In this document: in pieces, positions 23,285 to 32,246 of the stretch | Layout of the letters: every line of letters begins with the position of its first letter | Position numbering within the stretch: the stretch's first letter is position 1 | Assembly: GCA_035532475.1 (NCBI GenBank) | Contig: DATKQY010000053.1 | Location: forward strand, 52,946 to 116,945 | Direction: 5' to 3' | Length of the DNA: 64,000 nucleotides | Source: DATKQY01 sp035532475 | Lineage (GTDB): Bacteria > Actinomycetota > Acidimicrobiia > Acidimicrobiales > Bog-793 | Program-made: the position numbers and the translations under genes | The notes under the pieces: model-generated | Databases searched by the model: none | What the model was told of the DNA's origin: nothing | The model's input: the letters and a program-made list of their open reading frames with translations, nothing else

Positions 23285-23929
23285 TCAGAGGCGGAGCCGG
23301 TAGCGCGTCTCCGACCGCCCGGACACGCCTGACGTCGTCGGCCGGCGGTGGCCGTCCTGCATCCACCCGAGCGCCGTGCAAAAGCAGCGGGCCTCGGTGT
23401 CGGCCTCGGGGACCCAGATCGTCGCGGACGCGAAGCTCGCGTCCGCGAGGGCGGCGACGGCGCCCTCGAGCAGCAACCGTCCGATGCCGTGGCCCCATCG
23501 GCCGGGGTCGACGAAGAGCGCGTAGACCTCGCCGTCACCTTTGCCGTCGGGGTCACGGCTCCCCCCGCCGGCGACGAAGCCGGCGACCTCGCCGCTCGAG
23601 GGTGCCTCGGCCACAAGCACGAAATGGTCGTCACCCGGGGGCAGCGCGAGGTGCTCGCTCCAACGCGACTCGCGCTCGTCGACCGAAGGAGGCTCGAGCG
23701 TCGCGGGAACGGCCGCCCGACGCGACGCCTCCAGCGCGGCTCGTGCGTGGAGCTCGGCGACGCCGCGGGCGTCCCGAGGCAGCGCCTCGCGGAGCGCGAA
23801 GCGCCCCACGACCAGCTGGTGGGCGCGCGACGTGCCGTCGGGACGGCGGGGCGACACGGGCCTGGCGGCCGCTTCGGGGGACGGACCCCCGGCGTCGCCC
23901 ACCGGATCGCCGTCGCGTCCTTGTGTCAC
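23285..23929 (-). CDS. GNAT-family N-acetyltransferase
   Basis: 214 residues; the first 45 are probably disordered. The acetyl-CoA-binding region is clear: VYALFVDPGRWGHGIGRLLL (motif A, with R/Q-x-x-G-x-G/A as RWGHGIGRLLL) then ATIWVPEADTEARCFCTALG (motif B). The acceptor amine is unknown. GGAGGAGG lies seven bases before GTG 23929; GTG 23935 is too close to it. The gene is convergent with the small gene at 22835 and divergent from a MarR regulator, separated by 233 bases. Confidence 0.87.
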   Translation of the reverse strand: MTQGRDGDPVGDAGGPSPEAAARPVSPRRPDGTSRAHQLVVGRFALREALPRDARGVAELHARAALEASRRAAVPATLEPPSVDERESRWSEHLALPPGDDHFVLVAEAPSSGEVAGFVAGGGSRDPDGKGDGEVYALFVDPGRWGHGIGRLLLEGAVAALADASFASATIWVPEADTEARCFCTALGWMQDGHRRPTTSGVSGRSETRYRLRL

Positions 23930-24162
23930 CTGCACGCCTCCTCCGATCAACCACCCGGCGTCCCGCTCCTTCGTCGCCCGCCCGGGTGGGAAGCGTCCGC
24001 ACGGTACTCCGGGCGGTCCCGTCGCGCCCGTCGGCGCGCGGCGCTGGCCGACCGCCAGCGCTGTCAGGAGCGACCGCAGGGTCACGAGCCGCCGCACGAC
24101 GCGGACCAGCGCGCCGGCGCACGCCCGGGATCGCGGGCGGTCGACGGCATACGATTACGCAC

Positions 24163-24657
24163 GTGACGCGCGAAAAGCTCGGCGATGCCGAGTACGAGCG
24201 GCTGCTCACGCTGAGGACAGGCCTCCGGCGATTTCTGCGCTGGAGCAGCGACCGAGCCGAGGAGGCCGGGCTGACCCCGGCCCAGCACCAGCTGCTCCTC
24301 GTCGTCCGAGGCTTCCCCGACGGCCGGGGCCCGACCATCGGTGACGTGGCCGACCAGCTCCTGCTCCGGCATCACAGCGTCGTCGGCCTCGTGCAGCGGG
24401 CCGAGGTCGCTGGGCTCGTGCGCCGGGTGCCGGACATGCAGGACGGGCGGGTCGTGCGGCTCCGCCTGAGCAGCGCGGGGAAGGCGGCGCTGGAGGGCCT
24501 CACGGCGCTGCATCTCGAAGAGCTGCGCCGCCTCGCCGACGACCTCCGCCCGCTCTGGGAGGGGATCGAGCCCGCCTCGCGCGGGAAGCGCGGCGCCGCT
24601 TCGAGAGTCGCGCGTCGCGATCCTCCCGGTGCACGCCTGCGCACGCGCGGGACCTGA
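24163..24657 (+). CDS. MarR-family transcriptional regulator, probably leaderless
   Basis: 164 residues. Winged helix at about 45-110: TPAQHQLLLVVRGF, TIGDVADQLLLRHHSVVGLV (recognition helix) and the wing DMQDGRVVRLRLSSAG. The start is GTG 24163, with TACGAT (24150-24155) seven bases upstream and no Shine-Dalgarno sequence, the signature of a leaderless actinobacterial message. The C-terminal 25 residues are basic and probably disordered. Target genes are unknown; the divergent GNAT gene is a candidate. Confidence 0.86.
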   Translation: MTREKLGDAEYERLLTLRTGLRRFLRWSSDRAEEAGLTPAQHQLLLVVRGFPDGRGPTIGDVADQLLLRHHSVVGLVQRAEVAGLVRRVPDMQDGRVVRLRLSSAGKAALEGLTALHLEELRRLADDLRPLWEGIEPASRGKRGAASRVARRDPPGARLRTRGT

Positions 24658-24731
24658 ACCCTCACCGGGGGACCCGACTGGGCGCGCCGAGGGACGCGGT
24701 GCCACCGCTTTAGCACAAGGACCGAGCGGCT

Positions 24732-24743
24732 ACTGAAGCGGTC
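24732..24743. promoter_or_regulatory. ACTGAASCGSTC operator before the second LacI gene
   Basis: ACTGAAGCGGTC. Copies of the same 12-base motif lie before the glycosidase (25911) and the binding-protein gene (28048). It is a half-preserved TGAACCGGTTCA-type LacI site with central CG. TACTGT (24766-24771) is a possible -10 box just downstream, so binding would block transcription. Confidence 0.6.
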
Positions 24744-24818
24744 GTGTGACCGCGCCGTCCGTTGCTACTGTGCTCCAGTTCGAACTTGTCGATTTCGGTA
24801 GCCCGAGAGGAGCGAGCC

Positions 24819-25871
24819 GTGCGGGAACACGTGCGCGGCAAGAGGGTCACGATCACGGACATTGCCGCGCGCGCCGGCGTCTCCAAGGGCTCCGTGTCGT
24901 ACGCGCTGAACAACCGCCCGGGCCTGTCCGACGCGACCCGGCGGCGCATCCTGGCGATCGCCGACGAGCTCGGCTGGTACCCGAACAGCGCCGCACGGGC
25001 GCTGTCGGCCGCGCGTGCGGGCGCGTGCGGCCTCGTGCTCGCCCGGCCCGCCCGCACCCTCGGGGTCGAGCCGTTCTTCATGGATCTGATCGCCGGCATC
25101 GAGTCGGCGTTCGCCGCCCGCTCGGTCGGCCTGGTCCTGCAGGTCGTCGACGACCTCGACGCCGAGATCGCCGTCTACCGTCGCTGGTGGGCCGAGCACC
25201 GCGTGGACGGAGTGCTGCTGATCGACCCCCGCGTCGACGATCCGCGCATCGACGCGGTGCGCGACATCGGGCTGCCCGCTGTCATGGTCGGCGGCCCCGA
25301 CGCGAAGGGGCGGCTGCCAGCTGTCTGGTCCGACGACGCCGCGGCGATGGTCTCCGTGGTCCGCTACCTGGCCACCCTGGGCCACCGGGACTTGGCACGA
25401 GTCGCCGGCGTTCCGGGCTTCTTGCACACCGAGCAGCGGACGCAAGCATTCCAGCGGACCTGCGAGGAGCTCCGTCTGCGGCCGCTCGTACTGACGACCG
25501 ACTACAGCGCCGAGACCGGGGCCCAGGTGACCCGGCACCTGCTGTCGAGCCCCGCGCCGCCGACCGCGGTGATCTACGACAGCGTCGTGCTGGCGGTCGC
25601 CGGTCTCGGCGTGGCGCACGAGATGGGGCTCTCACCGCCGGAGGAGGTCTCCATCGTCGCGTGGGACGACTCGCCGTTCTGTCGCGTGGTGCACCCCCCC
25701 CTCACGGCGCTGCTGCGTGACATTTCGCAGTTCGGTGCCACAGCCGCCAAGCAGCTGCTGACCCTGCTGGAGAAGGGGAGCGCGCCGGACGTCGAGACGC
25801 CGAACGGCCGGCTCGCCCCCCGCGGCAGCACGGGCCGGCCGCCGCCGCGCACGCTGCCGTCGGCGGGCTGA
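24819..25871 (+). CDS. LacI-family regulator of the oligosaccharide locus
   Basis: 350 residues. The helix-turn-helix is VTITDIAARAGVSKGSVSYA with hinge helix about residues 50-60 (PNSAARALSAARAG); the sensor domain follows (FMDLIAGIESAFAARSVGLV, EVSIVAWDDSPFCRVVHPPL). AGAGGAG (24806-24812) lies six bases before GTG 24819. It sits at the head of a locus with an intracellular glycosidase, an ABC importer and a GH94 phosphorylase, and the shared motif ACTGAASCGSTC lies before this gene, the glycosidase and the binding-protein gene. It is therefore the likely autoregulated repressor of the locus, induced by the imported sugar or a product. Confidence 0.9.
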   Translation: MREHVRGKRVTITDIAARAGVSKGSVSYALNNRPGLSDATRRRILAIADELGWYPNSAARALSAARAGACGLVLARPARTLGVEPFFMDLIAGIESAFAARSVGLVLQVVDDLDAEIAVYRRWWAEHRVDGVLLIDPRVDDPRIDAVRDIGLPAVMVGGPDAKGRLPAVWSDDAAAMVSVVRYLATLGHRDLARVAGVPGFLHTEQRTQAFQRTCEELRLRPLVLTTDYSAETGAQVTRHLLSSPAPPTAVIYDSVVLAVAGLGVAHEMGLSPPEEVSIVAWDDSPFCRVVHPPLTALLRDISQFGATAAKQLLTLLEKGSAPDVETPNGRLAPRGSTGRPPPRTLPSAG

Positions 25872-25905
25872 GCCCTCGAGGTCCGAACAGCGGCCCGTCC
25901 GACCC

Positions 25906-25922
25906 TTGACACTGAACCGCTC
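25906..25922 (+). promoter_or_regulatory. -35 box overlapped by ACTGAASCGSTC operator
   Basis: TTGACA (25906-25911) shares a base with ACTGAACCGCTC (25911-25922), about 40 bases before the glycosidase start. A repressor on the site would cover the promoter spacer. The -10 box is not clear. TGAAC (25913-25917) and GTTCA (25928-25932) also form an inverted repeat. Confidence 0.6.
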
Positions 25923-25961
25923 AAGTAGTTCACTTCGGACAGGCGGTCACGAAACCGTCGG

Positions 25962-27968
25962 GTGATCGAGCGGCCCGAGGGGAGGGCCGCCTCCGGTCGG
26001 CATCACGCCGGCCAGGTCTTCCAAAGGGGGGAGTCGTTGGGGTCGTCGGGGCCGAGCGCGGTCTGGGTCGGGGCGAACTTCTGGTCACGCGCCGGAGGTC
26101 CGCGCATGTGGTCCCGCTATGACGGCACGGTCGTTCGCGAGGAGCTCGCGCTGCTGGCCGCGAACGGCTGCAACGTCACCCGGTCGTTCTGCTACTGGCC
26201 GGACTTCGTGCCCCGCCCGGAGCACCTCGATGAGGGCGTCGTCGCACGCTTCGCCGATTTCCTCGAGGCCCACGCGGCAGTCGGGATGGGCACCATCCCC
26301 ACCTTCATCGTCGGCCACATGTCCGGCCAGAACTGGGATCCGCCGTGGCGCGAGGGGCGTGACCTCTACCGCGACGTCTGGATGGTCTCGCAGCAGGCGT
26401 GGTTCGCCGCCGAGATCGCGAAGCGCTTCGGCGGCCACCGCGCCGTGGTGGGCTGGCTCGTGACGAACGAGATGCCCCTCTACGCCGGGAGCGGGACGGT
26501 CGAGGAGGTGACCTCCTGGGCGCGCATCGTCGTGCAGGCGGTCCGCTCGGCCGGCGCCACCCAGCCGATCTCCCTCGGTGACGGCGCGTGGGGCCGCGAG
26601 GTGACCGGACGGGACAACGGCTACTCGTTGCGGCGCCTGGCACCGATCGTCGATTTCGTCGGGCCCCACGTGTATCCGATGGAGTCCGATCAGGTCCGCC
26701 AGTTCCTCACGGCCGCATTCGTCTGCGAGCTCGCCGGCTGCGCCGGCCTGCCGGTCGTGCTTGAGGAGTTCGGCCTCTCGTCGGACTTCTCCTCCGACGA
26801 GCACGGGGCGCACTACTACCGTCACGTTCTCCACTCCACGCTCCTCGCCGGGGTCCGGGGCTGGGTCGCCTGGAACAACTGCGACTACGACGACTTGAGC
26901 GACGAGGACCCCTACCGGCACCACCCCTTCGAGATGCACTTCGGCTTGGTCGACCGCGATGGACGGCCCAAGCCGCAGCTCCACGAGATGGCGCGCTTCG
27001 CAGCGCTGGTCGGACGCCTGGCACGGCGCGGCTGGTCCCGCAGCCCGGCAGGAGCGGCGATCGTCGTCCCGGAGCACCTCCAGCGGGAGGTGCCCTTCGT
27101 GGCGGCCGACGACCGTGCGGACATCCGCGACAACCTCTTGCAGGGCTATGTCGCGGCCCGCGAGGCGGACATCCCCGTGGAGCTGCTCCCCGAGGAAGAG
27201 CTCGGCGCGGCGCGGGCGCAGCTGTACCTGCTCCCGTCGATCAAGCTGCTCAGCGCACCGGGATGGCGCCATCTCACCTCGGCGGCGGCTGCCGGAGCGA
27301 CCGTCTACGCCTCGTACTTCCCCGGCAGCGTGCCCAACCAGCGTGCGGCGTGGGGCCCGTGCCTGAACGAGCTCTTCGGTGTGCGCCACCGACTCCGCTA
27401 TGGCCTCGTCGACCCGATCGAGGACGGCCAGGTGCGCTTCGAGTTCGTCACGGACTTCGGGCACCTCGTCCCTGGTACGACCCTCGTCTTCCGGGTCGCC
27501 GGCAGCGCCGATGCTCGCGCGTACCTGCCCGTCGATCCGGTCGACGCCGAGGTCGTCGCGCTGGACCAGCACGGCCGGCCGGCGCTTCTCCGGCGCCGCG
27601 TCGGCGATGGGAACGCGGTCCTCTCCACCTACCCGATCGAGCACCTGGCGGCGCGCAGCGCCGCGGTGAACCCCGAGGACTCGTGGCAGCTCTACTCCGC
27701 GCTCGCCGTGCTCGCGGGCGCGCGTCGACCCGTCGTCGTGCACGACCCACGGGTGCTGTGCGGCAGCGTCGTCTCGGGCCCGTCGCTCGAGGTGGTGCTG
27801 GCGAACGTCTCTGCCGAGACGGTCGTCGCGAAGCCCGAGGCCGAGCCCGGCGCCGTGCTGCGAGCCGACGATGGGAGCGAGGTGGGGACCGTCGCCCTCG
27901 AGCCGTTCGAGATCACCGTGCTCCAGCTCCACGACGGCCGGGCGAAGGAGAACGCTCTGAGACGGTGA
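25962..27968 (+). CDS. intracellular GH5-like (clan GH-A) glycosidase with C-terminal GATase-like domain
   Basis: 668 residues. The N-terminal TIM barrel (about 35-340) has acid/base Glu170 in VTNEMPLY and nucleophile Glu269 in VVLEEFG, the clan GH-A arrangement of GH5-type mannanases, mannosidases and exo-glucosidases. Residues from about 350 resemble the beta-galactosidase trimerisation (GATase-like) domain (LYLLPSIKLLSAPGWRHLTS, GATVYASYFPG), followed by a beta-rich tail. There is no signal peptide, so it trims imported oligosaccharides in the cytoplasm. Start GTG 25962 is the earliest; a TTG at about 26035 after GGGGGGAG is possible. The linkage (beta-mannoside or beta-glucoside) is not determined. 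Confidence 0.85.
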   Translation: MIERPEGRAASGRHHAGQVFQRGESLGSSGPSAVWVGANFWSRAGGPRMWSRYDGTVVREELALLAANGCNVTRSFCYWPDFVPRPEHLDEGVVARFADFLEAHAAVGMGTIPTFIVGHMSGQNWDPPWREGRDLYRDVWMVSQQAWFAAEIAKRFGGHRAVVGWLVTNEMPLYAGSGTVEEVTSWARIVVQAVRSAGATQPISLGDGAWGREVTGRDNGYSLRRLAPIVDFVGPHVYPMESDQVRQFLTAAFVCELAGCAGLPVVLEEFGLSSDFSSDEHGAHYYRHVLHSTLLAGVRGWVAWNNCDYDDLSDEDPYRHHPFEMHFGLVDRDGRPKPQLHEMARFAALVGRLARRGWSRSPAGAAIVVPEHLQREVPFVAADDRADIRDNLLQGYVAAREADIPVELLPEEELGAARAQLYLLPSIKLLSAPGWRHLTSAAAAGATVYASYFPGSVPNQRAAWGPCLNELFGVRHRLRYGLVDPIEDGQVRFEFVTDFGHLVPGTTLVFRVAGSADARAYLPVDPVDAEVVALDQHGRPALLRRRVGDGNAVLSTYPIEHLAARSAAVNPEDSWQLYSALAVLAGARRPVVVHDPRVLCGSVVSGPSLEVVLANVSAETVVAKPEAEPGAVLRADDGSEVGTVALEPFEITVLQLHDGRAKENALRR

Positions 27969-28368
27969 TCGGCGGCGGAACGTCGACAGGAGGGACGTGC
28001 AGCTGGCGTGATCGAGAGGACCGAGGGAGCCAAGCAAGGAGGTTGTTACTGAACCGGTCGGCAAGCGCGGAGCATCGCATGGTGGCCTGTGACCTACGGC
28101 TCTATTACGAGCGTTGAGACGGGGCTGACAATCGCTGTGGATGTCACTGAGCCATCGCCGAAGAGGCGCTCCGCCGGCCGAAAGGGCGCAGGAGAGCGCC
28201 GAGGTGGATGGCGTCGCCGCGAAGTGTCTGTGCGCTCCAAGGGCGTGCCTCGGGTCGGGCGAGGAAGGAGAGGGGGAGGGGGTGCACGTGGTCCGTGACT
28301 TTCTTTGGCGGGCTCTGTAGCAGGACACCAGGACAATACGGATGGATGCAGATGGAGGAGTTGGGACG
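27969..28368 (+). other. leader region of the ABC importer operon
   Basis: 400 bases without a gene. It holds the operator at 28048, an interrupted inverted repeat GGCGCTC (28165-28171) / GAGCGCC (28194-28200), and GGAGGAG (28354-28360) serving the binding-protein gene. No clear promoter box is seen between the operator and the gene. Confidence 0.45.
28048..28059. promoter_or_regulatory. ACTGAASCGSTC operator before the ABC importer operon
   Basis: ACTGAACCGGTC, the third copy and the closest to a symmetric TGAACCGGTTCA site. It lies about 310 bases before the binding-protein start, implying a long leader. Confidence 0.6.
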
Positions 28369-30099
28369 ATGAATACAAGACGGACCCGGAAATGGGTCGC
28401 CGGTGTCGGGTCGATCGTGGCTGCCGTCACCTTGTTGGCGACGGTGATCACGGTGACCTCGGCGACGGCAGCGACGGTGCCGACCTCGTTCCCGCGGAAC
28501 GAGACGCTCTACACGAGCGGCACCCAGTACGGCACCCCGTCCAGCTGGAACCCGATGCAGCAGGGCGGCTACGGGACAGGGACAGTCGGCCTCATCTACG
28601 AGACGCTGTTCCTGTACAACCCGATGAACGGCCAGTACGTCCCGTGGTTGGCAAAGAGCGGCACGTGGGTCAACAAGACCCAGTACCAGATCACGCTGCG
28701 CCCCGGGGTCACCTGGAGCGACGGCCAGCCGCTCACCGCCAATGACGTCGTGTTCACCCTCGAGCTCGGGCGGACGAACGCGGCGGTGCCCTACAGCAAC
28801 ATCTGGACATTCTTGAAGAGCGTCCAGGCGACGGGCACGAACACGGTCCTTGTGACGTTCAAGACGCCCGAGTACCAGCAGTGGGCGAACTGGCTGTACC
28901 AGTGGCCGATCCTGCCCCAGCACATCTGGTCCAAGTTCAGCCCGAGCGAGGTCGTTACCGGCGCCAATGCCAATCCCGTCGGTACGGGGGCGTACACGCT
29001 CCTCACGTCGAACCAGCAGGAAGAGGTGCTGCAGAAGAACCCGACCTGGTGGGGCCCCTCGGCGGGCTACTCGGTCAAGCCGCAGTACATCGTCGACATC
29101 GTGAACGGCGCCAACAACGTCGTGCTCGGACAGGTGCTCTCGGGCCAGATCGACCTGAGCAACAACTTCCTGCCGGGCATCGCGAAGCTCGTCAGCGGCA
29201 TCGGCAGCTATGGGCTGAAGACCTACTTCGCGAAGCCCCCCTACATGCTGTCGGCCAACACTGCGTGGCTGGTGCCCAATCTGACCAAGGCGCCGATGAA
29301 CGACGTCAACTTCCGCAAGGCGCTCGCGTACGCGATCAGCCCCCAGGCGATCTCCAACGTCGTGTACGGGAACATCGTCCAGCCGGCGAACCCAACCGGT
29401 CTGCTGCCGACGTGGAACCAGTTCATCAACAAGAGCGTCCTCGCTCAGAACGGCTTCAGCTACAACCCGGCCAAGGCCCGCCAGGTCCTCACGGCGGCCG
29501 GCTACAAGCTGCGCGGCGGGTACTTCACCTCGCCGAGCGGCAAGGCGATCAACCTCAGCCTGATCGTCCCTTACGGCTGGACCGACTGGATGGCAGCCAT
29601 CCAGCTGATCTCGACGGAGCTGAAGCAGGCCGGTATCAACGTGACGCCGAAGTTCCCGCAGTACAACGACCGGACCTCGTCGCTGCAGAACGGCACGTTC
29701 GACCTGGCGATCACTAACGACGCTCAGATCAGCAACACGCCGTGGACGTACTACCAGTACATGTTCAACCTGCCGATCCGGAAGGTCCAGAACGCCAACT
29801 ACAACTTCGAGCGCTACAACAACCCGACGGCGTGGAAGCTGGTGCAGAAGCTGAACGCGACGCCGACCACCAACAAGGCCGCAATGGCGGCCGTCATCTC
29901 CCAGCTGGAGAAGATCTCTCTCACCCAGCTGCCGATGATCCCGCTTTGGTACAACGGCATGTGGGCCCAGTTCACGAGCAACTACTGGACCGGCTGGCCG
30001 TCGTCCACGAGCGTCAACCACTACCTCCCCGTGACCTGGCGGGGGTACTGGAACCTGACCGGCATCCTGATGCTGACCAAGCTGCGCCCGGTCAGCTAG
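28369..30099 (+). CDS. family 5 extracellular solute-binding protein (oligosaccharide importer)
   Basis: 576 residues. Residues 1-36 form a signal sequence (hydrophobic VGSIVAAVTLLATVITVTSA) with no lipobox cysteine, unusual for a Gram-positive binding protein. The mature part matches SBP_bac_5 (Dpp/Opp type): LIYETLFLYNPMNGQYVPWL, WSDGQPLTANDVVFTLELG, NFRKALAYAISPQ. It is rich in Trp, Tyr and Asn, fitting sugar binding. GGAGGAG lies eight bases before ATG 28369. Glycosidase, phosphorylase and LacI neighbours point to oligosaccharides rather than peptides, as for the cellobiose/beta-mannan importers of Thermotoga and Sulfolobus that use this family. Confidence 0.92.
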   Translation: MNTRRTRKWVAGVGSIVAAVTLLATVITVTSATAATVPTSFPRNETLYTSGTQYGTPSSWNPMQQGGYGTGTVGLIYETLFLYNPMNGQYVPWLAKSGTWVNKTQYQITLRPGVTWSDGQPLTANDVVFTLELGRTNAAVPYSNIWTFLKSVQATGTNTVLVTFKTPEYQQWANWLYQWPILPQHIWSKFSPSEVVTGANANPVGTGAYTLLTSNQQEEVLQKNPTWWGPSAGYSVKPQYIVDIVNGANNVVLGQVLSGQIDLSNNFLPGIAKLVSGIGSYGLKTYFAKPPYMLSANTAWLVPNLTKAPMNDVNFRKALAYAISPQAISNVVYGNIVQPANPTGLLPTWNQFINKSVLAQNGFSYNPAKARQVLTAAGYKLRGGYFTSPSGKAINLSLIVPYGWTDWMAAIQLISTELKQAGINVTPKFPQYNDRTSSLQNGTFDLAITNDAQISNTPWTYYQYMFNLPIRKVQNANYNFERYNNPTAWKLVQKLNATPTTNKAAMAAVISQLEKISLTQLPMIPLWYNGMWAQFTSNYWTGWPSSTSVNHYLPVTWRGYWNLTGILMLTKLRPVS

Positions 30100-30124
30100 C
30101 ACGTAGCCGATCACGCTTGGGGGT

Positions 30125-30171
30125 GACCACCGCCCCTCGCCCGCAAGGGCGGGAACCGGGGGGCGGTGGTC
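30125..30171 (+). terminator. attenuating hairpin after the binding-protein gene
   Basis: A 12-pair stem (30125-30136 with 30160-30171) encloses a smaller CGCCC-GCAA-GGGCG hairpin. It lies between the binding-protein and permease genes and would let more message be made for the binding protein than for the membrane parts. Confidence 0.65.
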
Positions 30172-30212
30172 CTCTACCCGACCTCGATCCCGCCGAGCGC
30201 TAAGGGACGAAC

Positions 30213-31205
30213 GTGCGCCGATACTTCGCCAGGAAGTCGATCACCTACCTCCTCACCTTCTTCGTGGCGGTCACGATCGACTGGGTGATCCCGCGGCTCA
30301 TGCCCGGGAATCCGATCAAGGGGCTGCTCTCGAAGTTCCAGGTGCAGCCGGGCGGGTACCAGGCGATCTACAACGTCTACGCCCGGTCGTTCGGGCTGAA
30401 CGTCCCATGGTGGAAGCAGTACCTGAACTTCTGGGATGCCCTGTTCCACGGCAACCTCGGCATCAGCATCTATGAGTACCCCCGGCCGGTGACCTCGATC
30501 ATCCGTGACGCCGTGCCGTACACCCTCGCCCTGCTGTTGCCCGCCATCCTCCTCAGCTGGTACACGGGCAACAAGGTCGGCGCGTTGGCGGCGCGACGCA
30601 AGATCCTGGACAACACCGCCCTCCCGTTGAGCTACACGCTCACCGCCACGCCCTACATGTGGCTGGCCCTCGTGCTGGCGTTCGCACTGGCCTCGGTGGC
30701 TCGCATCTTCCCGATCTCGGGTGGCTACAGCTACGCGCTCTTGCCCAGCTGGTCGTGGACGTTCATCTCCAGCCTGCTCGCGCACTGGTTCCTCCCGTTC
30801 GCGACCTTGTTCCTCGTGGGATTCGGTGGCTGGGCGATCGGGATGCGGAACGTGATCATCTACGAGCTCGAGGCGGACTACTCGCACTACCTGCAGGCCT
30901 TGGGGGCCCCGCACCGGCTCGTGCGCAAGTACGCGTTCCGGAACGCGATGCTCCCCCAGGTGACCGGGCTCGCCCTCCAGCTCGGCACGATCATCGGCGG
31001 CGCGGTCGTCACCGAGATCGTCTTCTCCTATCCCGGGCTCGGCTACCTGATCCTCCAGGCGATCCAGAACGGGGACTATTTCCTTTTGCAGGGGGTCTTC
31101 CTCTTCATCATCGTCGGTGTGCTGGCGGCGAACTTCGCGATCGACATCGTCTACGTCCTCGTTGACCCGAGGACCCGGGTGGGCATGCAGGGGGGGCAGG
31201 CATGA
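30213..31205 (+). CDS. Opp/Dpp-type ABC permease 1 (DppB-like)
   Basis: 330 residues, six predicted transmembrane helices. N-terminal YFARKSITYLLTFFVAVTID is the typical DppB opening; the EAA loop, which docks the ATPases, is YLQALGAPHRLVRKYAFRNA, followed by EIVFSYPGLGYLILQAIQNG. It forms half of the import channel. GTG start after the attenuator; its stop overlaps the ATG of the second permease (ATGA). Confidence 0.93.
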   Translation: MRRYFARKSITYLLTFFVAVTIDWVIPRLMPGNPIKGLLSKFQVQPGGYQAIYNVYARSFGLNVPWWKQYLNFWDALFHGNLGISIYEYPRPVTSIIRDAVPYTLALLLPAILLSWYTGNKVGALAARRKILDNTALPLSYTLTATPYMWLALVLAFALASVARIFPISGGYSYALLPSWSWTFISSLLAHWFLPFATLFLVGFGGWAIGMRNVIIYELEADYSHYLQALGAPHRLVRKYAFRNAMLPQVTGLALQLGTIIGGAVVTEIVFSYPGLGYLILQAIQNGDYFLLQGVFLFIIVGVLAANFAIDIVYVLVDPRTRVGMQGGQA

Positions 31206-32191
31206 GCGATGAGGCGCTGAGGGGCGACGCCGTGGCCCCCCGCTCCGCTGCCGTGCCGGTGGCGGCCGCCGCGACGCACGGTGGCGCCGCGACGGAGCTG
31301 GTCAGCGCGCCGCCGGGGGTCGCCGGGCGCGTCCCGGCCGGAGCTGGGCCGCGGCGGGAGGTCCTCTACTTCGCGCTGAGGAACAAGAAGCTGCTCGTCG
31401 GCCTGTCGATCGTGACGGTGTTCTTCCTGACGGCGATCATCGCCCCGTTCTTCGTGAGCAGTGCGCCGAACGCCTACATTGGCCCACCGGCGGCGTCGCC
31501 GTCGTCGCAGTACTGGCTCGGCACGACCTACTTCGGCCAGGACGTGTTCGCGCAGTTCGTCAACGGACTGCGCGCCAGCTTCCTCGTCGGCGCGCTCGGT
31601 GGCGGGCTGGCGGCGGTGATCGGGATGGCCATCGGCTTCGTCGCGGGCTACCGGGGCGGCATTGTCGACGAGATCCTGAACATGGTCACGAACATCTTCC
31701 TCGTCATCCCGACGCTCGCATTGCTCCTGATCATCGGCGCGTACCTTTCCGTACGCAGCGTCCTTTTCGAGGCGGTGTTCATCGGGATCACCTCCTGGCC
31801 GTGGGCGGCGCGGGCCATCCGGGCGCAGACCTTCTCGCTCACGTCGCGCGACTTCGTCGGGATGGCCCGCCTGAGCGGCGAGAGCAATCGCAGGATCATC
31901 GTCCGCGAGATCGCCCCGAACATGAGCTCGTATCTCTTCTTGACCTTCATCCTGCTGTTCGGCGGGGCGATCCTGATCGCCGCGTCCTACGATTTTCTCG
32001 GGCTCGGCCCGACGGACGCCACCTCGTTGGGCCTGATGATGAACCAGGCCGTGCTGTGGAACGCGCTGCAGCTCCACGTCTGGTGGTGGTTCATCCCGCC
32101 GGGGATCGCCATCACCGCGGTCGTCGGGGGCCTCTACGTGACGAACGTGGGGCTCGACGAGGTGTTCAACCCCAAGCTGAGGGCGCTGTGA
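31202..32191 (+). CDS. Opp/Dpp-type ABC permease 2 (DppC-like)
   Basis: 329 residues. A polar 60-residue N-terminus precedes the first helix (LVGLSIVTVFFLTAIIAPFF); the PSSQYWLGTTYFGQDVFAQF segment is the DppC signature before helix 2. The EAA-type loop is DFVGMARLSGESNRRIIVRE. It pairs with the DppB-like permease to make the channel. ATG overlaps the preceding stop; the ATPase genes follow after a 55-base gap. Confidence 0.93.
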   Translation: MSDEALRGDAVAPRSAAVPVAAAATHGGAATELVSAPPGVAGRVPAGAGPRREVLYFALRNKKLLVGLSIVTVFFLTAIIAPFFVSSAPNAYIGPPAASPSSQYWLGTTYFGQDVFAQFVNGLRASFLVGALGGGLAAVIGMAIGFVAGYRGGIVDEILNMVTNIFLVIPTLALLLIIGAYLSVRSVLFEAVFIGITSWPWAARAIRAQTFSLTSRDFVGMARLSGESNRRIIVREIAPNMSSYLFLTFILLFGGAILIAASYDFLGLGPTDATSLGLMMNQAVLWNALQLHVWWWFIPPGIAITAVVGGLYVTNVGLDEVFNPKLRAL

Positions 32192-32246
32192 GCGCGGCAC
32201 GACGGGCCGGGCGGCCCCCCGGGGCGAGGAGAGCGGCGGTGGGACG

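Noticed and set aside
26085..28451. 788-codon open frame antisense to the GH5-like glycosidase
   Set aside because: It mirrors the GC-rich third positions of the real gene; the peptide is Arg/Asp/His-rich with no domain, while the plus-strand gene has catalytic motifs.
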